In this document: positions 29,364 to 38,305 of the stretch, piece by piece | How the letters are laid out: every line of letters starts with the position of its first letter | Numbering within the stretch: position 1 is the first letter of the stretch | Assembly: GCA_017619445.1 (NCBI GenBank) | Contig: JAFZSI010000058.1 | Location: forward strand, 1 to 64,000 | Source: Prevotella sp. | Lineage (GTDB): Bacteria; Bacteroidota; Bacteroidia; Bacteroidales; Bacteroidaceae | Direction: 5' to 3' | DNA: 64,000 bases | Notes under the pieces: generated by a model | What the model saw: the letters and a program-made list of their open reading frames with translations, nothing else | The model's database searches: none | What the model was told of the DNA's origin: nothing | Position numbers and translations under genes: made by a program

Positions 29364-32321
29364 ATGAAGCAGGTAAAATTCAAATTCCCTGTTAGGATGC
29401 TGGCCCTCATCTGCGGGCTGTTCCTATCTATCAGCGCCTTTGCACAGCAAATCACTGTCAACGGCCATGTGAAGGATGCTACCGGCGAAGGAATTATCGG
29501 CGCAACAGTACGCGTTACGGGCACACAGATTGCCACCGTAACCGACTTTGACGGTAATTTCTCACTGAAAGCTAATCAGGGTGCAGAAATCACCATTTCG
29601 TATGTCGGTTATCAAACCGCCTCGGTGAGTGCTGCGCCGAATGTTACAGTTACTCTACAAGAAGACCAGACGGTCCTGCAGGACGTGGTGGTTATCGGTT
29701 ATGGTACCGTTCGCAAGAGCGATGCAACGGGTTCAGTGATGTCGGTGGAGGCCGACCAGCTGAACAAGGGTTTGGCAACATCGCCGGCCGACCTGCTGCA
29801 GGGTAAGACGCCTGGTGTGCAGATTACCACCGATGGTGGTGCTCCTGGAGCCGGTGCAAAAATCCGTATCCGTGGCGGCTCATCGCTTTCTGCCTCTAAC
29901 GACCCGCTGATTGTTATCGACGGTCTGCCCATCAGCTCGACAGGCATCTCGGGTGGTGACGTGCTGAACACCATCAACCCCAACGACATCGAGAGTTTCT
30001 CAATCTTGAAGGATGCCTCTGCTACCGCCATCTATGGTAGCCGTGCATCAAACGGCGTCATCCTGATTACCACCAAGAAAGGTAAGGCAGGAGCAAAGCC
30101 TCGCATCAATGTGGATATGAGCGGTACGTTCAAGACCGTGGCCAAGAAGGTGGATGTGCTGAGTGCAGATGCATTCCGCGAGTTCTTTACAGCCAACTAC
30201 GGTGACAATGCCGACGCCATGGCCGCTCTGGGTAATGCCAACACCAAATGGCAGGATGAAATCTACCAGACCGCATTTGCAGAGGAAATTAACGCCAGCG
30301 TTACTGGCGGATATGTTGCCAAGAATTCTGACTTCAAGATGCCTTATCGCGTCAGTGCTGGTTTCCTGAACAACGATGGTAACCTGAAGACTTCTGCCAT
30401 GCAGCGTGGTACCGTAGGTATCAACCTGACTCCTACGCTGTTGAAAGACCGTCTGACCATCAACCTGAATGGTAAGGGCGTGTTCACTCACAATGCATTT
30501 GCTGACGAGGGTGCCATTGGTGCAGCCGTGCAGTACAACCCTTTGAAGCCTGTATATGCCAGTGAGGGTAAGTACTTCCGTTGGGAGAGCAATGGTGTTC
30601 CCAACACCATGTCAACGCTGAACCCTGTGGCTCAGCTGTTCGAGCAGAACAAAGACAGCTACATACGTCGTTTCGTTGGTAACGCTCAGTTCGACTATAA
30701 GTTCAAGTTCCTGGATGGCCTTCGCGCCAACTTGAACCTGGGTCTTGATTTCTCAACCACCTCTGGTTGGAATGTCACTCAGCAGGGAAGTGAGATTTCT
30801 TATCACAATAAAGTAGAGAATGGAACGGGTTTGTGGGAGAAATACACACAGCTGCGCCGCGACAAGACTTTAGAGTTCTATCTGGCATACGCCAAGGAGC
30901 TGAAAGAAATCAGCAGCCGCTTCGACATTCTTGCTGGTTACAGCTGGCAGCACTTCTATAACAAGACGACCGACGACAAGAAGTCGAACGATGGAAATGA
31001 AACACTTCTGTATGGCGAGCCTACACTCTTCAAGACCGAGAGCTATCTCATATCATTCTATGGACGTTTGAACTACTCGCTGTTAGACCGCTACCTCCTC
31101 ACCTTCACACTGCGTGACGACGGTACATCGCGTTTCCAGAACAACAAGTGGGGTCTGTTCCCATCGGCAGCTCTGGCATGGCGCATCAGCGAGGAGCCGT
31201 TCCTGAAGGATGCCGACTGGCTGTCGAACCTGAAGCTGCGTCTGGGTTACGGTATCACTGGTCAGCAGAACATCGGCCAGGGTGACTATCCCTCTATTCC
31301 TACTTATCACACCAACCAAGCAGGTTCGTTCTATTGGTTTGGCAACCAGAAGATTATCCCAATCACTCCGAAGGGTTATGCTGCCCAGATAAAGTGGGAG
31401 GAGACCACCACCTATAACATCGGTTTGGACTTCGGTTTCGCCCGCAACCGCATCAACGGTAGCATCGATGTGTATCAGCGCAAGACCAAGGACCTGCTGA
31501 ACACGGTTCCCGTTGCCTCGGGAACCAACCTGACCAACTACTTGCTGATGAACGTAGGTGACTTGGAGAATAAAGGTATTGAGGGTGCCCTGAATGTGGT
31601 TCCTATCGAAACGAAGGACCTGCGCTGGGAAGTGGGCTTCAACATTGCCTATAACAAGAATAAGATTACGAAACTGACAGCCAGCGACGACCCCAGCTAT
31701 CTGGGTGTTGAGACTGGTGGAATCTCAGGTGGTGTGGGTAACAACATCCAAATCCACAAGGTGGGCTACCCCGTCAGTTCGTTCTTCGTGTTCCAGCAGG
31801 TTTATGACGAGGCTGGCAAGCCGTTGGAGGGTGTGTATGTGGACCGCAACCACGACGGCCAGATTACCGACGACGACCGTTATGTGTATTACAAGCCAGA
31901 TGCCGACGTGAACATCGGATTTAACACGGAGCTGAGCTACAAGAAATGGACGCTCTCTGCTTCGCTGCGCTCAAGCTTAGGCAACTATGTATATAACAAC
32001 GTGGCTTCGAACACGGAAATGAAGGCCGACATGTGGACAAACACCTTTATCAGCAACCGTGTGTCAACGGCTCCTTACAGCGACTTCGCTCAGGCTCAGT
32101 ACAAGAGCGACTACTATGTTCAGAACGCTTCGTTCCTGAAACTCGACAAGGTGACTCTGGCATACAACATTGCCGACTGGGTGCGCGTGAACTTCACTGC
32201 CCAGAACGTCTTCACCATTACCAATTACAAGGGTGTGGATCCTGAGGTTGGCAGCGGCATTGACAATAACATGTATCCCCGCTCACGCAACTTCATCTTA
32301 GGTGCAAGCTTTAACTTTTAA
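29364..32321 (+). CDS. susC: SusC/RagA family TonB-dependent transporter (alpha-glucan locus)
   Basis: Outer-membrane importer of maltodextrins by context. 985 residues: signal peptide (MLALICGLFLSISAFAQ within the first 28 residues), carboxypeptidase-D-like domain (VNGHVKDATGEGIIGATVRV, EITISYVGYQTASV), TonB-box region LQDVVVIGYGTVRKSDATGS, plug (TPGVQITTDGGAPGAGAKIRIRGG, SATAIYGSRASNGVILITTK) and a barrel ending in NFILGASFNF. It starts an operon with susD, a SusE-like and a SusF-like gene. Codon use is richer in T-ending third positions than in the arabinan susC, perhaps reflecting high expression. LacI operator upstream. Confidence 0.96.
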   Translation: MKQVKFKFPVRMLALICGLFLSISAFAQQITVNGHVKDATGEGIIGATVRVTGTQIATVTDFDGNFSLKANQGAEITISYVGYQTASVSAAPNVTVTLQEDQTVLQDVVVIGYGTVRKSDATGSVMSVEADQLNKGLATSPADLLQGKTPGVQITTDGGAPGAGAKIRIRGGSSLSASNDPLIVIDGLPISSTGISGGDVLNTINPNDIESFSILKDASATAIYGSRASNGVILITTKKGKAGAKPRINVDMSGTFKTVAKKVDVLSADAFREFFTANYGDNADAMAALGNANTKWQDEIYQTAFAEEINASVTGGYVAKNSDFKMPYRVSAGFLNNDGNLKTSAMQRGTVGINLTPTLLKDRLTINLNGKGVFTHNAFADEGAIGAAVQYNPLKPVYASEGKYFRWESNGVPNTMSTLNPVAQLFEQNKDSYIRRFVGNAQFDYKFKFLDGLRANLNLGLDFSTTSGWNVTQQGSEISYHNKVENGTGLWEKYTQLRRDKTLEFYLAYAKELKEISSRFDILAGYSWQHFYNKTTDDKKSNDGNETLLYGEPTLFKTESYLISFYGRLNYSLLDRYLLTFTLRDDGTSRFQNNKWGLFPSAALAWRISEEPFLKDADWLSNLKLRLGYGITGQQNIGQGDYPSIPTYHTNQAGSFYWFGNQKIIPITPKGYAAQIKWEETTTYNIGLDFGFARNRINGSIDVYQRKTKDLLNTVPVASGTNLTNYLLMNVGDLENKGIEGALNVVPIETKDLRWEVGFNIAYNKNKITKLTASDDPSYLGVETGGISGGVGNNIQIHKVGYPVSSFFVFQQVYDEAGKPLEGVYVDRNHDGQITDDDRYVYYKPDADVNIGFNTELSYKKWTLSASLRSSLGNYVYNNVASNTEMKADMWTNTFISNRVSTAPYSDFAQAQYKSDYYVQNASFLKLDKVTLAYNIADWVRVNFTAQNVFTITNYKGVDPEVGSGIDNNMYPRSRNFILGASFNF

Positions 32322-32326
32322 TTAAT

Positions 32327-32332
32327 AGGAGG
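32327..32332 (+). promoter_or_regulatory. Strong Shine-Dalgarno before susD
   Basis: AGGAGG, 8 bases before the susD ATG. Such a complete site is unusual here, where most genes have A-rich leaders without one. Confidence 0.6.
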
Positions 32333-32340
32333 ATAAGAAT

Positions 32341-33909
32341 ATGAAATTCAACATAAAGAAAATCGGTATTTACAGCTTTGCCTTTGCTACCGCCGTGTCG
32401 CTGACAGCGTGTGTGGGCGACCTGGACGTTACGCCCATCGACCCCAACCTTGACACTCCGGAGAATGTGCTGACCAGCACAGAGGCATACAACCAGATGC
32501 TGGCAAAATGCTACTCAGGTCTTTCTGTAAGCTCGCCCGACGGTGACAGCGGAAGCCCTGACATCCAGGGTATCGACGGCGGCTTCGGTCAGTATCTGCG
32601 CGCCCTGTTCAACATGCAGGAGCTGCCTACTGATGAGGCAGTTATCGGCTGGAACGACCAGACATTGAAAGACCTTCACGGACTGCAGTGGACTTCGAGC
32701 GACGTATTTGTGAGCGCTGCCTACAGCCGCGTATTCTATCAGATTTCTATCTGTAACGAGGTTATCCGCCAGATTGACAAAGCTTCCAACGCCAGCGATG
32801 CCACCATGCAGCAGTATCGCGCTGAGGCTCGCGCCATCCGCGGTCTGAGCTATCTGCACGCCATCGACCTGTTCGGTAACGTGCCTTTCACCGACGAGAC
32901 CTCTGAGGTGGGTGGTGCTAACCCCGAGCAAATCAGCCGCGCAGCTCTTTTCGACTGGTTGGTTAAGGATATGGAAGACACTGCTGAGAAGCTGCCTGCA
33001 AATCCTGACAAGTATCGTGCCGGTAAGGGTATGGTTTACATGATTCTGGCCAAGCTCTATCTGAACGCTCAGGTTTACACAGGTTCTGCCAACTATCAGA
33101 AGTGTGCCGAGTACTGCCAGAAGATTATCGACCTGGGTTACAAGCTGGAGAGCGCCAACGACTATTGGAAGCTGTTCTGCGCTGACAACGACCAGTATCT
33201 GGGCACCGGTCACGAGATTATCTTCAGTGTGTATCAGGACCACATCAACACCCAGGCATACGGTGGTACTACCTATATCATCAATGGACAGGTGGGTGGC
33301 AACATGGCATTCGCCGACTACGGACTCGGCGGCAGCGGCTGGGGTGGCCTTCGTGTAACTCCGCAGTTTGTTGACAAGTTCGAGGATGGCGACCAGCGTG
33401 CAACCTTCTTCACCGACGGACAGTCGAAGGAGATTATTGATATTAGTGACTTCTTCAGTGGCTATGCATTCACAAAGTTCACCAACCTGAAAGCTGACGG
33501 CTCAATGATCAATGGTGCCAACTCATTCCCCGACACCGACTTCCCCGTATTCCGTCTGGGTGATGTTTATCTGATGCTGGCTGAGTGCCAGGTTATGGGT
33601 GGTGTCAACTGCGACGGTATTGCCAAGTTCAACGCGATTCGCAATCGTGCAGGTGTTGGCGAAAAATCCAACCCGACCAAGAACGACATCATCAACGAGC
33701 GTGCGCGCGAGCTGGCTTGGGAGTGTCATCGTCGTAGCGATTTGGTTCGCTTCGGCCTCCTTACCACTGGCGATTACCTCTGGTCTCATAAAGGTATGAA
33801 CAGCAATGTGGGCACTCCTCATGCTGTGGACAGCAAGTACAATCTGTTCCCGCTGGCTTCGAGCGATGTTATTTCTAACCCGAAGCTGAAGCAGAATCCT
33901 GGCTATTAA
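32341..33909 (+). CDS. susD: RagB/SusD family starch-binding lipoprotein
   Basis: Surface lipoprotein of 522 residues that pairs with SusC. The lipobox is AVSLTACVGD. SusD features are YRAEARAIRGLSYLHAIDLFGNVPF, AGKGMVYMILAKLYLNAQVYTG with TPR-like helices, and VFRLGDVYLMLAECQVMGGVNCDGIAKFNAIRNRAG near the C-terminus. The ALFNMQELPTDEAVIGWND motif is typical of starch-system SusD homologues. It starts 19 bases after the susC stop and is preceded by a full AGGAGG site. Confidence 0.96.
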   Translation: MKFNIKKIGIYSFAFATAVSLTACVGDLDVTPIDPNLDTPENVLTSTEAYNQMLAKCYSGLSVSSPDGDSGSPDIQGIDGGFGQYLRALFNMQELPTDEAVIGWNDQTLKDLHGLQWTSSDVFVSAAYSRVFYQISICNEVIRQIDKASNASDATMQQYRAEARAIRGLSYLHAIDLFGNVPFTDETSEVGGANPEQISRAALFDWLVKDMEDTAEKLPANPDKYRAGKGMVYMILAKLYLNAQVYTGSANYQKCAEYCQKIIDLGYKLESANDYWKLFCADNDQYLGTGHEIIFSVYQDHINTQAYGGTTYIINGQVGGNMAFADYGLGGSGWGGLRVTPQFVDKFEDGDQRATFFTDGQSKEIIDISDFFSGYAFTKFTNLKADGSMINGANSFPDTDFPVFRLGDVYLMLAECQVMGGVNCDGIAKFNAIRNRAGVGEKSNPTKNDIINERARELAWECHRRSDLVRFGLLTTGDYLWSHKGMNSNVGTPHAVDSKYNLFPLASSDVISNPKLKQNPGY

Positions 33910-33940
33910 TTTTGAACATTATAATTGAAAATTGATAATT

Positions 33941-34828
33941 ATGAAAGCAAAATATATTTTGAGTAGTGTGCTGTTCGCAGTTTTCGGCATATTGTTCGCT
34001 GCATGTGATAGCGACCGCGATGACAATCCCACACTTGGTCCCGGTCACACCGCTAATCAGTTTGTGGTGAATCCATCGCCTGTAGCTGGTCAGTTCATAC
34101 AGTTGTCGAAAGAGAACACGGTTAAACTTACCTGGAATCAGCCCAACTATGGGGTGAACACCGTGGTTAACTACAAGGTTCAGGTTAGTTTGGATGAAAA
34201 CACCTGGGAAAGCCTGGAAACAGGTTTCACTTCGACCAGTGCAAACATCAGCGGCGAGGAGATTGCTTTGGCCCTCTGCAAGCTCGATGGTTTCAAGACT
34301 GAGGAAGAGTATGTAGATATGGGCTTCCGCAAGGTGGCCATGCGAGTAATTGCCAACATCCAGACCACAACCTCGAAGGAGATTGAAGGCACAAGCATTA
34401 CCTCGAACACTGTTTACTTCAACAACATGGCAGCCTATTGCAATATTCCAACCAAGGGCATTCTCTATATCATTGGTAACTGCTGCGGTTGGCCAGAGCC
34501 TTCACCAGGTAATAAGCAGACGCTTGTTGACGGTGGCTGGTGGATTGAGGAAACAGAGATTGGAAGCAATGTCTTCAAGGGTGTTGCCGAGATGCCTGTC
34601 GGCGATTTGGTATTCCGCTTCTACAGCAAGCTAACCGGCTGGGACGGTGGCGACTCTTACGGATTCCAGGTTGATGACGTTGCTACAGACTTTGAATTTA
34701 CAAATGGTGTATTCAAAAATACCATTAAGAAAGGTAAGGGCTCGTATTCGTTCCCAGGATTCCCTGGTGGAAAACTTGACATCACTGTCGATCTGGGCAA
34801 GGGTACTGTAGAATTCGTAATACTCTAA
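33941..34828 (+). CDS. susE: SusE-like starch-binding outer-membrane lipoprotein
   Basis: A surface lipoprotein of 295 residues that should hold starch near SusCD. The lipobox FAACDSDRDD is followed by an acidic patch typical of surface-exported Bacteroidetes lipoproteins. The N-terminal SusE domain is FVVNPSPVAGQFIQLSKENTVKLTWNQP with VVNYKVQVSLDENTWE. The C-terminal part (LYIIGNCCGWPEPSPGN to GTVEFVIL) is a SusE/SusF-type starch-binding module with Trp residues. A longer frame from 33932 would need TTG; ATG 33941 begins the signal peptide directly. The leader is a TTGAAAATTGATAATT-type repeat. Confidence 0.88.
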   Translation: MKAKYILSSVLFAVFGILFAACDSDRDDNPTLGPGHTANQFVVNPSPVAGQFIQLSKENTVKLTWNQPNYGVNTVVNYKVQVSLDENTWESLETGFTSTSANISGEEIALALCKLDGFKTEEEYVDMGFRKVAMRVIANIQTTTSKEIEGTSITSNTVYFNNMAAYCNIPTKGILYIIGNCCGWPEPSPGNKQTLVDGGWWIEETEIGSNVFKGVAEMPVGDLVFRFYSKLTGWDGGDSYGFQVDDVATDFEFTNGVFKNTIKKGKGSYSFPGFPGGKLDITVDLGKGTVEFVIL

Positions 34829-34861
34829 TAGTTTCGTCAGCATTATAGACAATTTAAACAA

Positions 34862-36406
34862 ATGAATAAGAAGATGAAAAAGTTAAGTTTATATACAATG
34901 GCTCTTCTCGGCATGGGACTCGTGTCTTGTAACCAAGACTTCGAAACCATTTTCGAGCAGCAGACCAATCAGCCTGAGAGCCAGCTCCAGGTGAGCGACG
35001 TGAGCGTGGCTGCCAGCTCAGCAACAGCTATCAATCTCGCCGACTATATCGCTGAAGATGGAAGTGCCATTAAGGCTATCCCCATCGGAACAATTAGTGT
35101 GAAGGAAGGTGCTTTGCCCGAGAACACCACGCTGAAAGCAGACGTAGAGTTCTCGCAGAGTCCCGATTTCGAAGAGGTTATCACCATCGAGGGCAACATT
35201 AGTGACAAGAACGAGATTACCGTGGATCCTACAGCCCTGCAGGACAGATATTTCAACGATGTCACCCGCAATCCGGCTTCCACCACGCTCTACATGCGCG
35301 CTGTGCTCTACACCGTGACTGACGGCACTTCCGTGGCCATCGTTGGCAATCCCAATGAGAGCCACTTTGCAGAGCGTTCTGTTACATTCACGCCGCTGTT
35401 CAAGGTACAAATCTCGCCTGCTTACTACGTAATCGGCGCAGCCGCAGGCTGGAGTGCCGACGGTGCCCGCACGCAGAAGTTCAACCACAGCGACAAGGAT
35501 GTGTATGAAGATCCCATCTTCTCCATCATCGTTGACACAGGTGGCGACGACTGCTGGTTCGCAATCGGTGACGATACAGCCCTCGACGCAGTTGCCTCTG
35601 GCGACTGGACCAAGCTGTTCGGTGTGAAGGGTGCAAGCGAGGACATGCAAGGTAACATGGACTTCCGCTACAACCTTGGCGGAGACCACTCGTTCCACGT
35701 GCTGGGTGCCGAGAAGATCCGCATCACCCTCAACATGATGGAATACAGCTACAAGATTGACCCAATCAGTGTTGCTGATGCTTATTATGTGGTTGGTGGC
35801 GTGCAGGGATGGAGCGACAGCAAGAGAACCTGCCTGTTTACACCTGAGGAGCAAAAGAACATCTTCTCCTACACCACCAAGTGGACAGGAGCATGGGACC
35901 TCAAGGTCTGGGATGCCAACGGCTTCGGCAACTGGGACGTTGCATGGGGATGCGCCGTTGATGGCGACAACTCACCCAGCGGCTCGCTCATCAACAGCGG
36001 AGCACAGGCCATCTCAGCTCCCACGGGCGAGTTCTACACCTTCACCATCGACATGAACACCATGACCTACAAATGGACCAAGCTCGACAACCAGAACCCC
36101 ACCGAGTATGAGAGCATCTCGCTCATCGGCGAGTTCAACGGATGGGGCGGCGACTTCGAGCTTGAGCAGGTGACCCCGCACAACTGGTACGCTGTGTTCA
36201 CACAGGAAACCGACGGACAGCTGAAGTATCGTGCCAACCACGACTGGAGCACCAACTGGGGCTACGGCAACGACAAGGACTGGGATGTTTCCGAAAGCTT
36301 CAACAAGATCGGTACCAACGGCGGCGGCAACATCTTTGTGCCCGCAGGCACCTACGCCGTCTATCTGAACGACATCACCAACTCAATGCTGATTCTCGCT
36401 CAGTAA
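34862..36406 (+). CDS. SusF/SusE-like multi-module glucan-binding lipoprotein
   Basis: A 514-residue lipoprotein (lipobox GLVSCNQD) with an N-terminal SusE-type sandwich (residues about 40-180). Three SusE/F-type binding modules follow, opening with AYYVIGAAAGWS, AYYVVGGVQGWS and SISLIGEFNGWGGDFEL. Each ends with a statement of the IRITLNMMEYSYKID type, and the paired aromatics typical of starch contact are present. This organisation is close to SusF of the Bacteroides Sus complex. It is the last gene of the susC operon: a strong hairpin terminator lies 58 bases downstream. Confidence 0.88.
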   Translation: MNKKMKKLSLYTMALLGMGLVSCNQDFETIFEQQTNQPESQLQVSDVSVAASSATAINLADYIAEDGSAIKAIPIGTISVKEGALPENTTLKADVEFSQSPDFEEVITIEGNISDKNEITVDPTALQDRYFNDVTRNPASTTLYMRAVLYTVTDGTSVAIVGNPNESHFAERSVTFTPLFKVQISPAYYVIGAAAGWSADGARTQKFNHSDKDVYEDPIFSIIVDTGGDDCWFAIGDDTALDAVASGDWTKLFGVKGASEDMQGNMDFRYNLGGDHSFHVLGAEKIRITLNMMEYSYKIDPISVADAYYVVGGVQGWSDSKRTCLFTPEEQKNIFSYTTKWTGAWDLKVWDANGFGNWDVAWGCAVDGDNSPSGSLINSGAQAISAPTGEFYTFTIDMNTMTYKWTKLDNQNPTEYESISLIGEFNGWGGDFELEQVTPHNWYAVFTQETDGQLKYRANHDWSTNWGYGNDKDWDVSESFNKIGTNGGGNIFVPAGTYAVYLNDITNSMLILAQ

Positions 36407-36464
36407 CCACAATCCCGCTTCGGGCCAACTGCCCGCAGCAACGGGAATCATTTCCCCCAACAAT

Positions 36465-36511
36465 GGAGGATGCCTCGCCCCAAACGGGAGCGGCATCCTC
36501 CTTCTTCTTTT
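36465..36511 (+). terminator. Rho-independent terminator of the susCDEF operon
   Basis: GGAGGATGCC (36465-36474) pairs with GGCATCCTCC (36492-36501), followed by TTCTTCTTTT. Confidence 0.85.
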
Positions 36512-36821
36512 CCCCACTGTCATTCTTTAAGATAGTGAAGCCTTATTATGCGAAATGCGAACAAGAACTATACTTCTGAATTATCTAGAAAATTTGCTCG
36601 CAAACCTAAACTTTGTGTTCGTAAACCTATGCTTTGGAAAAGCAGAGTCTCGCTTTGGAAATGTAAACCTACGCATGGGAAAAACATACGGATGCTTTAC
36701 ATCTGATTTTTCTAGAAAATTTGCTCGTTAACTAAAGCTTTGGAAATGTAAAGTCTCACTTTGGAAAAGCAAACCTACACTTTACGGACGCAAAGCACGG
36801 GATGGTGTTCGCAGAGCTGTG
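36512..36821. repeat. Non-coding region with TCTAGA palindromes 5 and 6 and related fragments
   Basis: No gene seen. Copy 5 has TCTAGA at 36584-36589 and copy 6 at 36711-36716, each followed by AAATTTGCTCG. Between and after them are many degenerate pieces of the flank (GTAAACCTA, CTTTGGAAAAGCA, AAGTCTCACTTTGG), so the family seems to expand here by local duplication. Confidence 0.75.
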
Positions 36822-36839
36822 AGTGCAAACGATTGCACT
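36822..36839. promoter_or_regulatory. LacI-type operator upstream of the secreted CBM-like gene
   Basis: AGTGCAA-ACGA-TTGCACT, 7-base arms, sharing TGCAAACG with the two GCAAACGTTTGC sites. It lies about 54 bases upstream of a -7-like box. Confidence 0.7.
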
Positions 36840-36892
36840 GCTGTATATTAATAAATAATGTGAACAAACGAACAATGTAAGCGCAAATTTGC

Positions 36893-36900
36893 TATTTTTG
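36893..36900 (+). promoter_or_regulatory. Probable -7 box
   Basis: TATTTTTG matching TAnnTTTG, about 78 bases before the ATG at 36979. Confidence 0.55.
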
Positions 36901-36978
36901 CAGTGAAATAATTCTGCGCCAACATTTTGCGCAGTTTTACCCTAAAACCTGAAACTATTAACCAAAAACTTAAGCAAT

Positions 36979-38145
36979 ATGAAACAATTATTTACTCGTT
37001 CATTCATGATTGTGCTGACCCTGATGCTCTGCAACGTGGCTTCAGCAAAACAACTTTATGTTATCGGCGACCCCTTCGGTGGCTGGAATCCTGGCAACCC
37101 TGTGCCTATGACGCTTGATGCCGATGGCATTACCAACACCATAACCATCTCTACGGAGAAGACCGTGTGGTGGACAATCTGCGACGGTGCCGACAGCGAC
37201 TGGACGGTGTTCAACAGCACCTACCGCTATGGTGTGAAGCCAGGCGACGTGGAAGTGGCCATCGGCGATTATCAGCTGCAGAAGTGCGAAGGTACTTTCA
37301 AACTGGCTGCCGGCGACTACACCGTCACCGTGAACAGCGAGACGATGATGATGACCATTGAGGGCAAGAAAGAGGATGTGGTCATCAACGTGGTCTCCAT
37401 CGTGGGCGAACTGACTGGCGGCTGGGATGCCGAGACCAATGTGCTTGACCTGACCGATGCAGGCGGCGGCATCTGGACCGGCACCATCACCGACTTCGAA
37501 GCTACGGCCAAGAAATATGAGTGGAAAGCCATTGCCAACCACCAATGGGGTGTGTTTGACCTTCCTTCAAGCGGCAACTACGAATATACTTTTGAGTCTG
37601 ATGGTATTTACGACATTGAATTCTCTGTCGATGTGAACGCGCAGACCGCTGAAATCAGTGTCACCAAAAAAGAAGACATCGTGGTTGAGAAAGACTACTA
37701 CGTAGCCGGACAGGAGGCTCTCATGGGAGTAGATTGGGATTCAAGCTACGAAGGAAACAAGATGGAGAAGAACGAAGACGGCACTTACGTCCTCACATTT
37801 ACTGCAACACTGACTGCCGGCGAGACATACGAGTTCAAGGTGGTGACCAACGGCGACTGGAATCAGCCCAGCTACGGAGGCGACACGGACAACGGCAACT
37901 ACCAGTTCAGCGTGGATGAAACGGGCGAATATGAGATTACTATCTACTTCAATCCTAAGACCCACGAGATTACAATCCAACTGACCAACACCTCGGGCAT
38001 CGGACAGATTGTAAATAGTAAATCTGAAAATAGTAAATACATCTACAACCTGAACGGACAGAAAATTGTAAATGGTAAATTGTCAAATTGTAAATTACCC
38101 AAGGGTATCTACATTGTAAACGGCAAGAAAGTAGCTGTGAAATAA
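36979..38145 (+). CDS. Secreted SusE/F- or CBM-like protein with short C-terminal tail
   Basis: 388 residues with signal peptide MKQLFTRSFMIVLTLMLCNVASA and no lipobox. Three beta-sandwich modules resemble starch-binding SusE/F or pullulanase-type modules: KQLYVIGDPFGGWNPGNPVP (about 24-130), VVSIVGELTGGWDAETN (about 138-230) and KDYYVAGQEALMGVDWDSSYEG (about 238-340). The end IYNLNGQKIVNG...LPKGIYIVNGKKVAVK matches the tails of the three following enzymes. The segment KLSNCKL and the preceding VNSKSENSK are encoded by GTAAATTG/AAATAGTAAA intergenic-type repeats. It has its own promoter region with a LacI-type operator. Glucan binding is inferred; no enzyme motif is seen. Confidence 0.75.
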   Translation: MKQLFTRSFMIVLTLMLCNVASAKQLYVIGDPFGGWNPGNPVPMTLDADGITNTITISTEKTVWWTICDGADSDWTVFNSTYRYGVKPGDVEVAIGDYQLQKCEGTFKLAAGDYTVTVNSETMMMTIEGKKEDVVINVVSIVGELTGGWDAETNVLDLTDAGGGIWTGTITDFEATAKKYEWKAIANHQWGVFDLPSSGNYEYTFESDGIYDIEFSVDVNAQTAEISVTKKEDIVVEKDYYVAGQEALMGVDWDSSYEGNKMEKNEDGTYVLTFTATLTAGETYEFKVVTNGDWNQPSYGGDTDNGNYQFSVDETGEYEITIYFNPKTHEITIQLTNTSGIGQIVNSKSENSKYIYNLNGQKIVNGKLSNCKLPKGIYIVNGKKVAVK

Positions 38146-38160
38146 TGCGTTAGTTTTTAT

Positions 38161-38275
38161 ATAGGAAACGAATTAGAAGAGCGCCTTGAGCGAAGCGAAA
38201 AATTGGAATAATAATTTCAGAAAAAAAAGATATTATTCGTGGGAATTATGCTTATTATTCTAATTCGTTTCCTAT
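38161..38275. repeat. Long hairpin with 18-base perfect arms
   Basis: ATAGGAAACGAATTAGAA (38161-38178) and TTCTAATTCGTTTCCTAT (38258-38275) are exact reverse complements. The loop holds GCGCCTTGAGCGAAGCGAAA (from 38181) and AATAATAA/TTATTATT pieces. It lies between the CBM-like gene and the first amylase gene. Confidence 0.85.
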
Positions 38276-38305
38276 CTCCCTTTATTTAACAAAAACCAAG
38301 AACCC

